A stretch of 64,000 bases of DNA from Petrimonas mucosa (GTDB taxonomy: Bacteria > Bacteroidota > Bacteroidia > Bacteroidales > Dysgonomonadaceae), in assembly GCF_900095795.1 (NCBI RefSeq), contig NZ_LT608328.1, forward strand, positions 124,001 through 188,000. The letters run 5' to 3'. This document shows positions 37,079 through 44,744 of the stretch, piece by piece. The position numbers and the translations under genes were made by a program. Every line of letters starts with the position of its first letter. The first letter of the stretch is position 1. The notes beneath the pieces were generated by a model. That model did not search any database and had not been told where the DNA came from. It saw only the letters and a list, made by a program, of their open reading frames with translations.

Positions 37079-37202
37079 ACTTTACGTTTGGCATCGAGTG
37101 GCTTCGACTGTCTCCGGATTGACTTATATAGTTGTTAAAAGGTAAAGTTTAATCCTTATTATTACTTTACATTTGTCTATGAATGGCATCGAGTTACTTC
37201 GA
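37079..37202. repeat. two 19-bp direct repeats, candidate operator upstream of the excisionase-like gene
   Basis: TGGCATCGAGTGGCTTCGA (37089-37107) and TGGCATCGAGTTACTTCGA (37184-37202) match at 17 of 19 positions and are 95 bp apart. Each is preceded by TTTACRTTTG, which itself looks like a -7 box. They lie in the otherwise non-coding 36992-37301 interval. This arrangement would suit binding of the adjacent HTH protein, but no function is shown. Confidence 0.45.
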
Positions 37203-37301
37203 ATAAAGACATTTGTAAACCGATTTTGTGATTTGATTTTCAGTAATATACGACTTTACTTTGTGCGATGGATTTCTATTTATAATTTAAAAGAAAACGT
37301 A

Positions 37302-37643
37302 ATGGAGAAAATTATTATCACAACACCCGACGAATTGAAAGCGCTGGTAAAGGAGGCGGTACACGGGTTGCTACCGGCACCGGCAGAACAAAAGAACGAT
37401 ACGGATGCCGCCAACCTTGTGGAGATACTCGCCTTCCTGAAAGAAAACGGTTATCCCACATCCAGAGGGAAGATGTACAAGCTCACTTCCGCAGGAGATA
37501 TCCCGCACCGGATGTATAACGGCAAACTTGTCTTTTCACGGAAAGAGGTACTGAAATGGGCTGCAAGCCAGACACGAAACCGACATGACTATAGTGAAAT
37601 CACCCGAACCGTTGCCCGTAGCGCACGCAGGAAAATGAAATGA
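37302..37643 (+). CDS. excisionase-like helix-turn-helix protein
   Basis: The 113-residue protein has an MerR/excisionase-type DNA-binding region in its C-terminal half: LAFLKENGYPTSRGKMYKLT, DIPHRMYNGKLVFSRKEVLKW. This is the usual wing pattern of element-borne HTH_17 proteins. The start at 37302 excludes an unlikely upstream extension. It is 4 bp upstream of the primase-helicase gene and surely co-transcribed with it. Confidence 0.75.
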   Translation: MEKIIITTPDELKALVKEAVHGLLPAPAEQKNDTDAANLVEILAFLKENGYPTSRGKMYKLTSAGDIPHRMYNGKLVFSRKEVLKWAASQTRNRHDYSEITRTVARSARRKMK

Positions 37644-37647
37644 GGTC

Positions 37648-38838
37648 ATGGGAAATAAAAGAGAATATATCCGTGTCGGGACAACCCTGTACAAGAATGT
37701 AAGGCGACCACTGATCAGTGGCGATTTTATCGAGGAGAAGATTGTCTGGAGCTATGAAGCACTACGGCAGGATTACGGGAAAAACAGTCTCCCCGAAATC
37801 GGGAAATACGACGGCTTTTGCATCATACCCAGTCATATAGACTACCGGCAGGTATATGGAACTTTCCTCAACCAATACGAACCTATTGGCCATACACCAT
37901 GCGAGGATGATTTTCCTTATATTCGGCTATTTCTGGAACACATTTTCGAGGAACAGATAGAGTTGGGATTTGACTATATCCAACTATTGTATGTCCGTCC
38001 GACACAAATGCTGCCCATTCTCCTGCTTGTATCCAATGAAAGAGAAACGGGCAAGACAACGTTCCTGAAATTCCTGAAAGCATTATTCGGGAAGAATGCC
38101 ACATTCAACACGAACGAGGATTTTAAAAGCCAGTTCAATGCCGACTGGGCAAACCGGCTGTTGATCCTGGTCGATGAGTTGCTGTTGAACAGGATGGAGG
38201 ATACCGAGAAGATCAAGAACCTGTCAACAGCCGGAGACTACAAGATTGAAGCCAAGGGGAAAGACCGTCGTGAGATCGAGTTCTTTGCCAAGTTCGTACT
38301 CTGTTCCAATAATGAAAAGAACCCGATTATCATCCCGAGGGAAGAAATCCGTTTCTGGGTTCGTAAAATCAAACCGGTCGAAAAGGATATAACTTCCCTA
38401 AAGGAATTGATGACAAAGGAAATACCCTTTTTCCTGCATTTTCTGAAGAACCGGAAGCTATCCACGCAAAACGAATCCCGCATGTGGTTCAAACCCTCGC
38501 TGCTTGAAACCCCTGCGCTGAACAAGATAAAGAAATACAATTCGAGCAAGGTCGAGATTGAAATGGCTTCCTATTGTGCCGAGGTCATGGAACGGCTCAA
38601 CCTGACCGGAATCCATTGCTGCCCGAAAGATTTACTTGACGTGGTACGGAATGCAGGATTGAAAGCAAACCTTCCTCAAATCCGGAACATTCTAAAGGAT
38701 AACTGGAAGCTCCGTTCGGATCACAACAGCGATTATACATTTTACAGTATAGGCCCTAACGGGGAGATAAGTCCACTGGACAGGAAAGGACGGTATCTGG
38801 AGGTAGGGAAAGAGGTGATCGATAAAATCCTGTTGTGA
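37648..38838 (+). CDS. primase-helicase family ATPase of the mobile element
   Basis: The 396-residue protein has Walker A (SNERETGKTTFLKFL) near residue 131 and Walker B (LLILVDELLLNRM). A sensor-like FVLCSNNEKNPIIIPREE with an arginine-finger-like IRFWVRKI segment follows. The pattern is that of superfamily 3/D5-like helicases that restart element DNA replication. A C-terminal winged-helix-like region follows (VEIEMASYCAEVMERLNLTG). It lies directly upstream of the primase gene. Confidence 0.82.
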   Translation: MGNKREYIRVGTTLYKNVRRPLISGDFIEEKIVWSYEALRQDYGKNSLPEIGKYDGFCIIPSHIDYRQVYGTFLNQYEPIGHTPCEDDFPYIRLFLEHIFEEQIELGFDYIQLLYVRPTQMLPILLLVSNERETGKTTFLKFLKALFGKNATFNTNEDFKSQFNADWANRLLILVDELLLNRMEDTEKIKNLSTAGDYKIEAKGKDRREIEFFAKFVLCSNNEKNPIIIPREEIRFWVRKIKPVEKDITSLKELMTKEIPFFLHFLKNRKLSTQNESRMWFKPSLLETPALNKIKKYNSSKVEIEMASYCAEVMERLNLTGIHCCPKDLLDVVRNAGLKANLPQIRNILKDNWKLRSDHNSDYTFYSIGPNGEISPLDRKGRYLEVGKEVIDKILL

Positions 38839-38950
38839 TGTTTTTCTTTCATCGTTAATTGGTTAATAATCAATGAAATAAAAATAACAACAAAAGCACA
38901 ACAACCGTACAACAAAACCGGGATTGTCGGGAACGGGCGGCAACGGAAAT

Positions 38951-39004
38951 AATACTTGTTGTGGAAGTGTTGTCAGTGTAATGTATTGTAATACAGCAAG
39001 TATT
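38951..39004. repeat. nested inverted repeats upstream of the primase gene
   Basis: AATACTTG (38951-38958) is inverted as CAAGTATT (38997-39004), and inside it TGTATT-GT-AATACA (38982-38995) is a second dyad. The stretch is surrounded by ACAACA-type repeats and lies 29 bp before the primase start. It could be an operator or a replication start site. Confidence 0.4.
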
Positions 39005-39032
39005 GGATAAACCGCAACAAAACAACAGAAAA

Positions 39033-39971
39033 ATGAATAGAGACAATATAAAAAACATACAGATAAGGGATTACCTGAAAAGTCGGGGATTTTACCCTGC
39101 AAGGAAATATTCCGGCTACGGGATGTACAGGAGCCCGTTCAGGGATGACAGCACGCCAAGCCTCAAAATCGATTATTCCAAAAATCTGTGGTACGACTTC
39201 GGAAGCGACGAGGGAGGAAGCATCATCGACCTGGTGATGAAACTGGAGGGATGCACTTTCAATGACGCCATCGAACATCTGAGGGAACAGCCGCTCATAC
39301 CCATGGAGGAGCAACGATCCTTTTCCTTTCACCGGAACAGCGGAAAGAACAGCGGTATCACCCTGATCGAAGATAAACCGCTGGAACATCCCCGACTGCT
39401 GGAATACCTGAAAATCCGGAAGATCAATGCGGACATCGCACGGGAACAATGCAGGGAGATACACTACAGCGCAGCAGGAAACATCTACTATGCCATCGGC
39501 TTTGCGAACAATGCCGGAGGCTATGAACTGCGCAATTCCTCATTCAAGGGATGCATCGCCCCCAAGGATATCACCCATATCCGGCAGGAGGACGGAAAGG
39601 AAAGCTGTCTCGTTTTCGAGGGGTTTATGGACTATCTCTCTCTGCTTACCATACACAAACAACTCAATCCGGAATATCCAAATTCCAACCGGCACGACCA
39701 TATCATTCTCAACTCGACGGCAAACCAGCAGAAAGCATTACCGCTATTAGCGGACTACCAACAGATACATTGTTTCTTTGACAATGACAAGGCAGGGATG
39801 ACCGTTTTCAGGAAACTGCAAAAGGAACTGGGTTGCCGTGTGCGGAATTCCTCGCACCATTATTCGGGGTACAAGGACTTGAATGAATACTTGTGCGCAG
39901 GGGCACATTTGAAACACAGCCGATCTCCTAAGAAGCCAGTCCAAAAACCAAAAAGGGGATTAGGAATTTAA
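39033..39971 (+). CDS. CHC2 zinc-finger / TOPRIM primase of the mobile element
   Basis: The 312-residue protein has a primase zinc-binding-like N-terminus (IRDYLKSRGFYPARKYSGYG, MYRSPFRDDSTPSLKID, WYDFGSDEGGSIIDLVMKLEG). A TOPRIM core follows (CLVFEGFMDYLSLL, then IHCFFDNDKAGMTVFRKLQ with the acidic DxD-like pair). The CHC2 cysteines are replaced, as often seen in element-borne versions. It would prime lagging-strand synthesis after transfer. I use the ATG at 39033, not a TTG 30 bp upstream. Confidence 0.82.
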   Translation: MNRDNIKNIQIRDYLKSRGFYPARKYSGYGMYRSPFRDDSTPSLKIDYSKNLWYDFGSDEGGSIIDLVMKLEGCTFNDAIEHLREQPLIPMEEQRSFSFHRNSGKNSGITLIEDKPLEHPRLLEYLKIRKINADIAREQCREIHYSAAGNIYYAIGFANNAGGYELRNSSFKGCIAPKDITHIRQEDGKESCLVFEGFMDYLSLLTIHKQLNPEYPNSNRHDHIILNSTANQQKALPLLADYQQIHCFFDNDKAGMTVFRKLQKELGCRVRNSSHHYSGYKDLNEYLCAGAHLKHSRSPKKPVQKPKRGLGI

Positions 39972-40002
39972 TGCGGCAAAAAATGGGATACCTTATGTTT
40001 TT

Positions 40003-40050
40003 GGGAGTAGCAAGTTTATGTTTTGGTAGTACCAAAACCCGCTTGCTCCC
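40003..40050 (+). other. oriT candidate
   Basis: A perfect 9-bp inverted repeat GTTTTGGTA-G-TACCAAAAC (40020-40038) is enclosed by an outer imperfect pair (GGGAGTAGCAAG at 40003-40014; CTTGCTCCC at 40042-40050, with a 3-base bulge). Such stacked hairpins immediately upstream of mobC and relaxase genes are the usual layout of a transfer origin. The nic site cannot be read from the sequence alone. Confidence 0.6.
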
Positions 40051-40093
40051 CGAATAGGGAGAAGAAATCCCGCCGGTCTGGAATGAAATCATA

Positions 40094-40474
40094 ATGAAAA
40101 ATGACATTGAGAACGAAAGTATGAACACGATAAAAAAGGGAGGAAGACCCGCCAAGAAACTGGGAGAAAAACGCAAGTACACCGTCAGCGTGAAACTCGA
40201 CACGAGGGAGTATATCTCGCTAAGGACAAAGGCAAACAGTGCAGGGATCAGCAGGAGTGAATTTATCCGGCAGTCCATATCTGGGAGCATGATCCGTCCA
40301 CGGATAACCCCCGAACTGAACGGCCATATCCGCAAGCTGTCGGGGATGGGGAACAACCTGAACCAGATCGCAAGGAGAGCGAATGCCGAGGGGTACGCCA
40401 ATGCAAGGGGGGAATATCTCCGTCTGGCAGTCAAGATCGATGACCTGATAGAAACTTTACGCAATGATGGCTAA
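40094..40474 (+). CDS. MobC-like relaxosome accessory protein
   Basis: The 126-residue protein has a ribbon-helix-helix-like DNA-binding part (KYTVSVKLDTREYISLRTKA, SRSEFIRQSI). The MobC signature (LSGMGNNLNQIARRANAEGY) follows. MobC proteins help the relaxase open oriT. Its end overlaps the relaxase start, giving translational coupling, and the oriT candidate lies just upstream. Confidence 0.87.
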   Translation: MKNDIENESMNTIKKGGRPAKKLGEKRKYTVSVKLDTREYISLRTKANSAGISRSEFIRQSISGSMIRPRITPELNGHIRKLSGMGNNLNQIARRANAEGYANARGEYLRLAVKIDDLIETLRNDG

Positions 40475-41381
40475 GATCACAAAGGGAAGTTCATTCAAGG
40501 GCGTAATAAAATACGTCATCGATGAAAAGAAAGAGACACGGATACTCAATTCGGACGGCTTACGGCTGAAAAACCTGAATACCGTCATCGACGGCTTTGT
40601 AACGCAGGCAGGGATGAACGGCAGGGTATCGAAACCGGTCGGGCATGTCTCGCTCGATTTTTCGGCACAGGACAAGGAAAAGCTATCCGACAAGGTGATG
40701 GTAAGAATCGCCCATGATTACATGCAGCGGATGGGGATCACCGGTACACAATACATCATTGCCAGGCATTTCGACAAGGAACACCCGCACATCCATCTTG
40801 TCTTTAATCGGGTTGACAATAACGGCAAGACCATATCCGACAGTAACGACCGTTACCGGAGCGAGAAGATCTGCAAGGAATTGACGCACAAGTACGGATT
40901 ATACTATTCCACGGGCAAGGAGAATGTGAAGCAACACCGCCTGCGTGAGCCGGACAAGACCAGATACGAGATATACGAAGCCCTTAAAACTTCCGTCCCG
41001 AGGTGCAGGGACTGGAAACAATTGATAAGAGAACTTGAAAGATCAGGAATCAGGACGGAATTCAAGACCAAAGGCAATACCACCACCGTGGAGGGAGTAA
41101 AATTCAGAAAGGGAGGGTACACGTTCAACGGCTCGAAAGTGGACAGGATGTTCAGTTACTCGAAAATCGACTACCAATTAAAACAGAACGTCCGACAGTC
41201 CATGCGGCAGGATCAGGCACAATCGATATCGGCAACGGTACACAACAGTACAGAATCCATTGTATCGGGATTGGGAGGACTGTTCGACATCCGGCCTGCA
41301 AGCGGGCATGATGACGATCAGGCATACCTGTACCAGCAACCGAAAAAAAAGAAGAAACGCAGGTACGGCCGGCAGATGTAG
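40467..41381 (+). CDS. relaxase/mobilization nuclease (MobP-type)
   Basis: The 304-residue protein has the relaxase start (MAKITKGSSFKGVIKYVID), a motif around GHVSLDFSAQDKEKLSD, and the three-histidine metal motif KEHPHIHLVFNRVDNNGK near residue 108. It nicks oriT and stays on the 5' end for transfer. The C-terminal part is short, with no primase or helicase domain. It overlaps mobC by 8 bp. Confidence 0.92.
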   Translation: MAKITKGSSFKGVIKYVIDEKKETRILNSDGLRLKNLNTVIDGFVTQAGMNGRVSKPVGHVSLDFSAQDKEKLSDKVMVRIAHDYMQRMGITGTQYIIARHFDKEHPHIHLVFNRVDNNGKTISDSNDRYRSEKICKELTHKYGLYYSTGKENVKQHRLREPDKTRYEIYEALKTSVPRCRDWKQLIRELERSGIRTEFKTKGNTTTVEGVKFRKGGYTFNGSKVDRMFSYSKIDYQLKQNVRQSMRQDQAQSISATVHNSTESIVSGLGGLFDIRPASGHDDDQAYLYQQPKKKKKRRYGRQM

Positions 41382-41506
41382 TCTACATAATGCAGTCAAT
41401 ATCTCAATAAGTCATGGCATCATGATCTCATTAAATAGTACTTCAATGCATAAATGCAAGGGTGCAATAAAATATCAAGGTAATAACACAATAACACATT
41501 AAAGAA

Positions 41507-42052
41507 ATGAAGAATAAAGACGTAAACGAGATATACACGCTTTTCGAGGAAATCAGGGAGATTGTAAAGGCAGGGAACAGTAATAGCGCTCCCACCCAAC
41601 CCGAAATACTCGGCTTGTCGGCCATCGACGAGTTATCCGGTAAACTGGATGAAGCCATCAGAGAAATCCGCAAACCGGTTAGGACTGAATACCACCATAT
41701 TTTCAGTATCGCTTCCAGTAAGGTATTTTACGGGATGATCGGGTTATGTATCATGTGCCTAATTTTATTTTTCATCGTATTCTACCAGCAGAAAGAAATC
41801 ACTACCTGCAAGGACAACGATTTAAAGTACCGTTACGTCCAGATGCAGGGAGAAATCACCCCTGCAGGTGTAAACGATCTCGACAGTATTTTCGAGAACC
41901 GGAGGGATAGCGTGAGAATGATCCGTAAACTGGTGAAACAGCACGAAAAAGCAGTTATCGAAAAAACCAGAAGGTTGGAAAGGGCAAGGCTGAAAGAACT
42001 GGAAGCAGAGCAGTTGAGACAGGATGTGGAAAATTTCAAACACAAAAAATAA
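41507..42052 (+). CDS. single-pass membrane protein with coiled coil, downstream of relaxase
   Basis: The 181-residue protein has an N-terminal soluble part of about 70 residues and a membrane helix (VFYGMIGLCIMCLILFFIVFY). A strongly charged coiled coil follows (VKQHEKAVIEKTRRLERARL). I know such proteins as common neighbours of Bacteroidetes relaxases but not their role. It is the last gene of the mobilization block. Confidence 0.65.
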   Translation: MKNKDVNEIYTLFEEIREIVKAGNSNSAPTQPEILGLSAIDELSGKLDEAIREIRKPVRTEYHHIFSIASSKVFYGMIGLCIMCLILFFIVFYQQKEITTCKDNDLKYRYVQMQGEITPAGVNDLDSIFENRRDSVRMIRKLVKQHEKAVIEKTRRLERARLKELEAEQLRQDVENFKHKK

Positions 42053-42070
42053 ATTTCACAGCGATCAAAA

Positions 42071-42117
42071 AACACACTTTTGTGTGTTGTGTACACTATT
42101 TTTCTTCACGACCTTTG
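42071..42117 (+). promoter_or_regulatory. ACAC-TTTT-GTGT palindrome and promoter A (ThiF-like gene)
   Basis: The palindrome AACACAC-TTTT-GTGTGTT spans 42071-42088 (7+4+7, perfect). Its core G at 42082 is separated by exactly 27 bp from a -7 box GACCTTTG at 42110-42117 (one mismatch to TAnnTTTG). The same geometry recurs at three other promoters. Confidence 0.7.
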
Positions 42118-42135
42118 TTGCAAAAATAAGACAAT

Positions 42136-42894
42136 ATGGAAGAAAGATACAGTAGGAACCGAATTTATGTCCGCCCGGAAGAACAGCAACTCCTCAAGCA
42201 TTTCCGCATCCTGCTGGGTGGTGCAGGTATCGGCAGTATTATAGCCGAGTGCGCATTGCGGTTCGGATTTGAAACCATTACCATCGTGGATGGCGACGTG
42301 GTGGAAGAATCAAACCTCAACCGCCAGAATTACCGGATGCAGGATATAGGTAAACCCAAAGCCGAAGCTTTGAAAGAGCATTTATTGAGTATCAATCCAA
42401 ATGCTGACATTACGGCAATAAATACATTCATCGATGCCGGCAATGTGGAAGAACTGGTTAAAGAACAAGATGTTGCCATAAACGCATTGGATTTCCAGTC
42501 GGATATCCCGTTTGTTTTTGATGAATGGTGCCAGAAGTATAATGTCCCGGTCATACACCCCTATAATCTCGGTTGGGGCGGATTGGCATTTGTGGTGGAG
42601 CCTACAGGCCCGCAACTGAAAGACTTTACCGATAAATGGGAGAACTTTGAAGTACAGCTTATAGAGCGCATTGTGAATTACTTTAAACTCTGGGTACAAC
42701 CCAAGCCGTGGATTGAAAAAATCATCACCCAATACAAAAATGAAAAAAGTATACTTCCGCCACCGCAACTTCCTATCGCTTCGTGGATAGCCGCCGGATT
42801 GTGCACCAACCTGTTGTTTTGCATTGCCACGGGGCAAAAGACAAAACGCTATCCAAAATTTTATCTGTCATCCATTATAGATGACAGGAATTAA
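42136..42894 (+). CDS. ThiF/E1-like adenylyltransferase
   Basis: The 252-residue protein has the E1-like Rossmann loop (ILLGGAGIGSIIAE) near residue 28. The nucleotide-binding stretch TIVDGDVVEESNLNRQ has the conserved Asp and Arg, and the helix QDIGKPKAEALKEHL and VAINALDFQSDIPFVFDEWC follow. The CxxC zinc ligands and an obvious catalytic cysteine of MoeB/ThiF are absent. Family members adenylate the C-terminus of a small protein or a peptide. There is no recognisable ubiquitin-like partner next to it. It has promoter A just upstream and is convergent with the LuxR-type gene. It is AT-richer than the core genome. Confidence 0.8.
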   Translation: MEERYSRNRIYVRPEEQQLLKHFRILLGGAGIGSIIAECALRFGFETITIVDGDVVEESNLNRQNYRMQDIGKPKAEALKEHLLSINPNADITAINTFIDAGNVEELVKEQDVAINALDFQSDIPFVFDEWCQKYNVPVIHPYNLGWGGLAFVVEPTGPQLKDFTDKWENFEVQLIERIVNYFKLWVQPKPWIEKIITQYKNEKSILPPPQLPIASWIAAGLCTNLLFCIATGQKTKRYPKFYLSSIIDDRN

Positions 42895-42948
42895 ACAGGG
42901 GAGACAAGTAAAGGTATTGTAAAGCTTCGAGCTCCACTTTGAATTATA

Positions 42949-43707
42949 CTATATCAGCCTGTGGTGAATGGCAAAACCAAGGGCTTCGGTTATGTTACCC
43001 ACGTTTAATTTCTCAAACAGTAACCGTTTATACCCCTTGATGGTATCGACCGACTTATGGATCTGTTCAGAAATTTCGTTCATCGTGCAGCCTTGTGCGG
43101 ATAACCGGAGCACCTCTTTTTCATAATCCTCCAGTTCTACACCCGCATATTTGACCCATTTTTTATTTTCCGGATGATACCTCCAGCGCGAATTACAACC
43201 CTGACGGGAAATCTCGATATTACCGGCTTTCGTCTGTGAGGAGAGGGATACCGAGCATAACGCCAACCATATCCTGCCGTCCCTTGTCAAATGTAGCGGT
43301 GTGATTTCATGGTGGACAAGCATAGCCTTGCCTGACGGTTGTTTCATATGGAAATCGTAACCAAGCGTATATTCCAGCCGGTTCACAGGCGGAACAGACT
43401 CCGAGAACAAAAAACCTGCCCGGTTGATTTCCAGTAGAAGTGGCAGGTCTGCATCCGTCACACGTTCAAGATAAAAATCGTATCCCATATCCCTGACCTT
43501 TCCGGCAGGCATACCACAAAGGAATAAAGGGTTTTCAGACACATACAGGAAGTTTTTCCTGAAATAGTCAATGACGTAAATACTTACATAAGTAGTTCGT
43601 GAGAACGCATCCAAAAACTGAATATACCTTTCCATGGGTGCATAGTCCTCATCAGGGACAAAAAGAATTTCATTCTCCTGAATGAAAAAATCCTCTTTTT
43701 TAGCCAT
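42949..43707 (-). CDS. LuxR-type transcriptional regulator with PAS-like N-terminal domain
   Basis: The 252-residue protein has a C-terminal GerE/LuxR helix-turn-helix at about residues 185-250 (LEDYEKEVLRLSAQGCTMNEI, SVDTIKGYKRLLFEKL). The N-terminal part of about 170 residues resembles a PAS-like sensory domain (YVSIYVIDYFRKNFLYVSEN) and is not a response-regulator receiver. An AAGGAG Shine-Dalgarno sequence precedes the ATG. It is divergent from the acyltransferase gene, and the shared spacer holds promoter B. I infer it binds the ACAC-TTTT-GTGT palindrome. Confidence 0.88.
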   Translation of the reverse strand: MAKKEDFFIQENEILFVPDEDYAPMERYIQFLDAFSRTTYVSIYVIDYFRKNFLYVSENPLFLCGMPAGKVRDMGYDFYLERVTDADLPLLLEINRAGFLFSESVPPVNRLEYTLGYDFHMKQPSGKAMLVHHEITPLHLTRDGRIWLALCSVSLSSQTKAGNIEISRQGCNSRWRYHPENKKWVKYAGVELEDYEKEVLRLSAQGCTMNEISEQIHKSVDTIKGYKRLLFEKLNVGNITEALGFAIHHRLI

Positions 43708-43761
43708 ACAACACTCCTTTTAATAAAAACAGACGGATCTTACATCCGGAACTTAAGAAAC

Positions 43762-43805
43762 ACACTTTTGTGTCATTCCCTTTTGCCCCGACAACTGTAC
43801 TTTTG
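43762..43805 (+). promoter_or_regulatory. ACAC-TTTT-GTGT palindrome and promoter B (acyltransferase gene)
   Basis: Core palindrome at 43762-43773. The G at 43770 is followed by exactly 27 bp and then a perfect -7 box TACTTTTG at 43798-43805. The site lies 55 bp upstream of the divergent LuxR-type gene and could also act on it. Confidence 0.7.
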
Positions 43806-43837
43806 TGTCCGTAAATATAAAAAAATAAATCTAAATA

Positions 43838-44485
43838 ATGGATAAATTCATTACATTTTACGACAAATATACCATCTGGCAATTGTCGGAGGATAGTTTG
43901 CATGAACTTGCCGGATTTGTGGTGCGGGAAAACTACAAGCATCATTCCAATAGCCGGCCCAATATTCATTTCGATGCAGAAGTCGAAGCAGTATATCGGG
44001 AAGAAGTGCGTTATTTTAACCATTCACGGATATTTGTAGCAAAAAATAGTGAGAATAACATTATAGGAGCCATCCGCCTGATGCTGTGGGATGGGAGAGA
44101 AACACTGCCCATACAGTCTTTATTCGGCATTCAATGCCTAAACGATATTTCACCCGATGATAGTTGTTCTGCAATTTGGCATATAGGACGATTGGCAGTC
44201 AATACCGATATCGGCCGTCATGGATTGTTACTGTTCAAATCGCTGTTGCTCTATGCCATGTACCCGATTTGCAACAGAAAGAAAGGGATTGTGTTTGCAG
44301 AATGTGATAGCAAACTGCTGCGAACAATGAAACTAATGGGTATTCGGGTGCATAGCCTTGGCAATGGGATCGAATACCTCGGTTCGGAAACAATCCCCGT
44401 TTATTCCACATATGATGACCTTGTTGGTTTTTTTCGTGAGAACCAATCTTCCTACGGTATCAATCAAGCCAGTGTAGTTGCTTGA
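43838..44485 (+). CDS. GNAT-fold acyltransferase, autoinducer-synthase/FeeM-like
   Basis: The 215-residue protein resembles N-acyl amino acid/autoinducer synthase-type GNAT proteins. It has an N-terminal charged region (DAEVEAVYREEVRYFNHSRI), strand IFVAKNSENNIIGAIRLMLW, the core strand WHIGRLAVNTDIGRHGLL near residue 113, and a C-terminal RTMKLMGIRVHSLGNGIEYL-like strand with YLGSETIPVY. It could make an N-acylated signal molecule; a true homoserine-lactone synthase would carry its own conserved residues, which I cannot confirm. It is divergent from the LuxR-type gene and has promoter B. Confidence 0.7.
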   Translation: MDKFITFYDKYTIWQLSEDSLHELAGFVVRENYKHHSNSRPNIHFDAEVEAVYREEVRYFNHSRIFVAKNSENNIIGAIRLMLWDGRETLPIQSLFGIQCLNDISPDDSCSAIWHIGRLAVNTDIGRHGLLLFKSLLLYAMYPICNRKKGIVFAECDSKLLRTMKLMGIRVHSLGNGIEYLGSETIPVYSTYDDLVGFFRENQSSYGINQASVVA

Positions 44486-44588
44486 AATGCAATTGTAAGG
44501 AACAACCAAGTGTCATTACGACGGCTTTTTTGGATCAGAATTGAAAAATATTCCGTAAAACCAGATGTTTTTTGCCCAAAGGAAAAAG

Positions 44589-44624
44589 AGGCTGTCTCAT
44601 AATATAAAATGAGATAGCCTTTTT
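44589..44624 (+). terminator. terminator-like hairpin at the left end of IS1182
   Basis: The 12-bp stem AGGCTGTCTCAT / ATGAGATAGCCT (one wobble), loop AATATAAA, is followed by a T-run. It would end transcripts entering from the acyltransferase gene. Confidence 0.65.
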
Positions 44625-44744
44625 TCTGTCTTATTTTTTCACCAGGAATCGATTTCTTCTGTTTTTCGAATGTGAGTTTCTAAACTTTCTGCTATTTGGA
44701 GGGTAAAAAGCATATAAAAGGAAAAAAAACAGCCCATTAAGGCC

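Larger units (their letters stand above)
36460..42052 (+). mobile_element. mobilizable-element backbone adjacent to tRNA-Gly (limits uncertain)
   Basis: Genes from 36566 to 42052 form the order DNA-binding protein, excisionase-like protein, primase-helicase, CHC2/TOPRIM primase, oriT candidate, MobC, relaxase, coiled-coil membrane protein. This is typical of mobilizable transposons of Bacteroidetes. The position just after a tRNA 3' end suggests site-specific integration, but no integrase and no second copy of the tRNA end are visible. The right limit is unknown and may lie beyond the window. Confidence 0.65.

Noticed and set aside
39003-39032. TTG start for the primase at 39003
   Set aside because: An ATG at 39033 fits the domain start better, and the upstream part overlaps the inverted repeat.
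43838-44485. Calling the acyltransferase a true homoserine-lactone synthase (luxI)
   Set aside because: The fold-type resemblance is visible, but I cannot match all conserved LuxI residues, so the broader label is safer.
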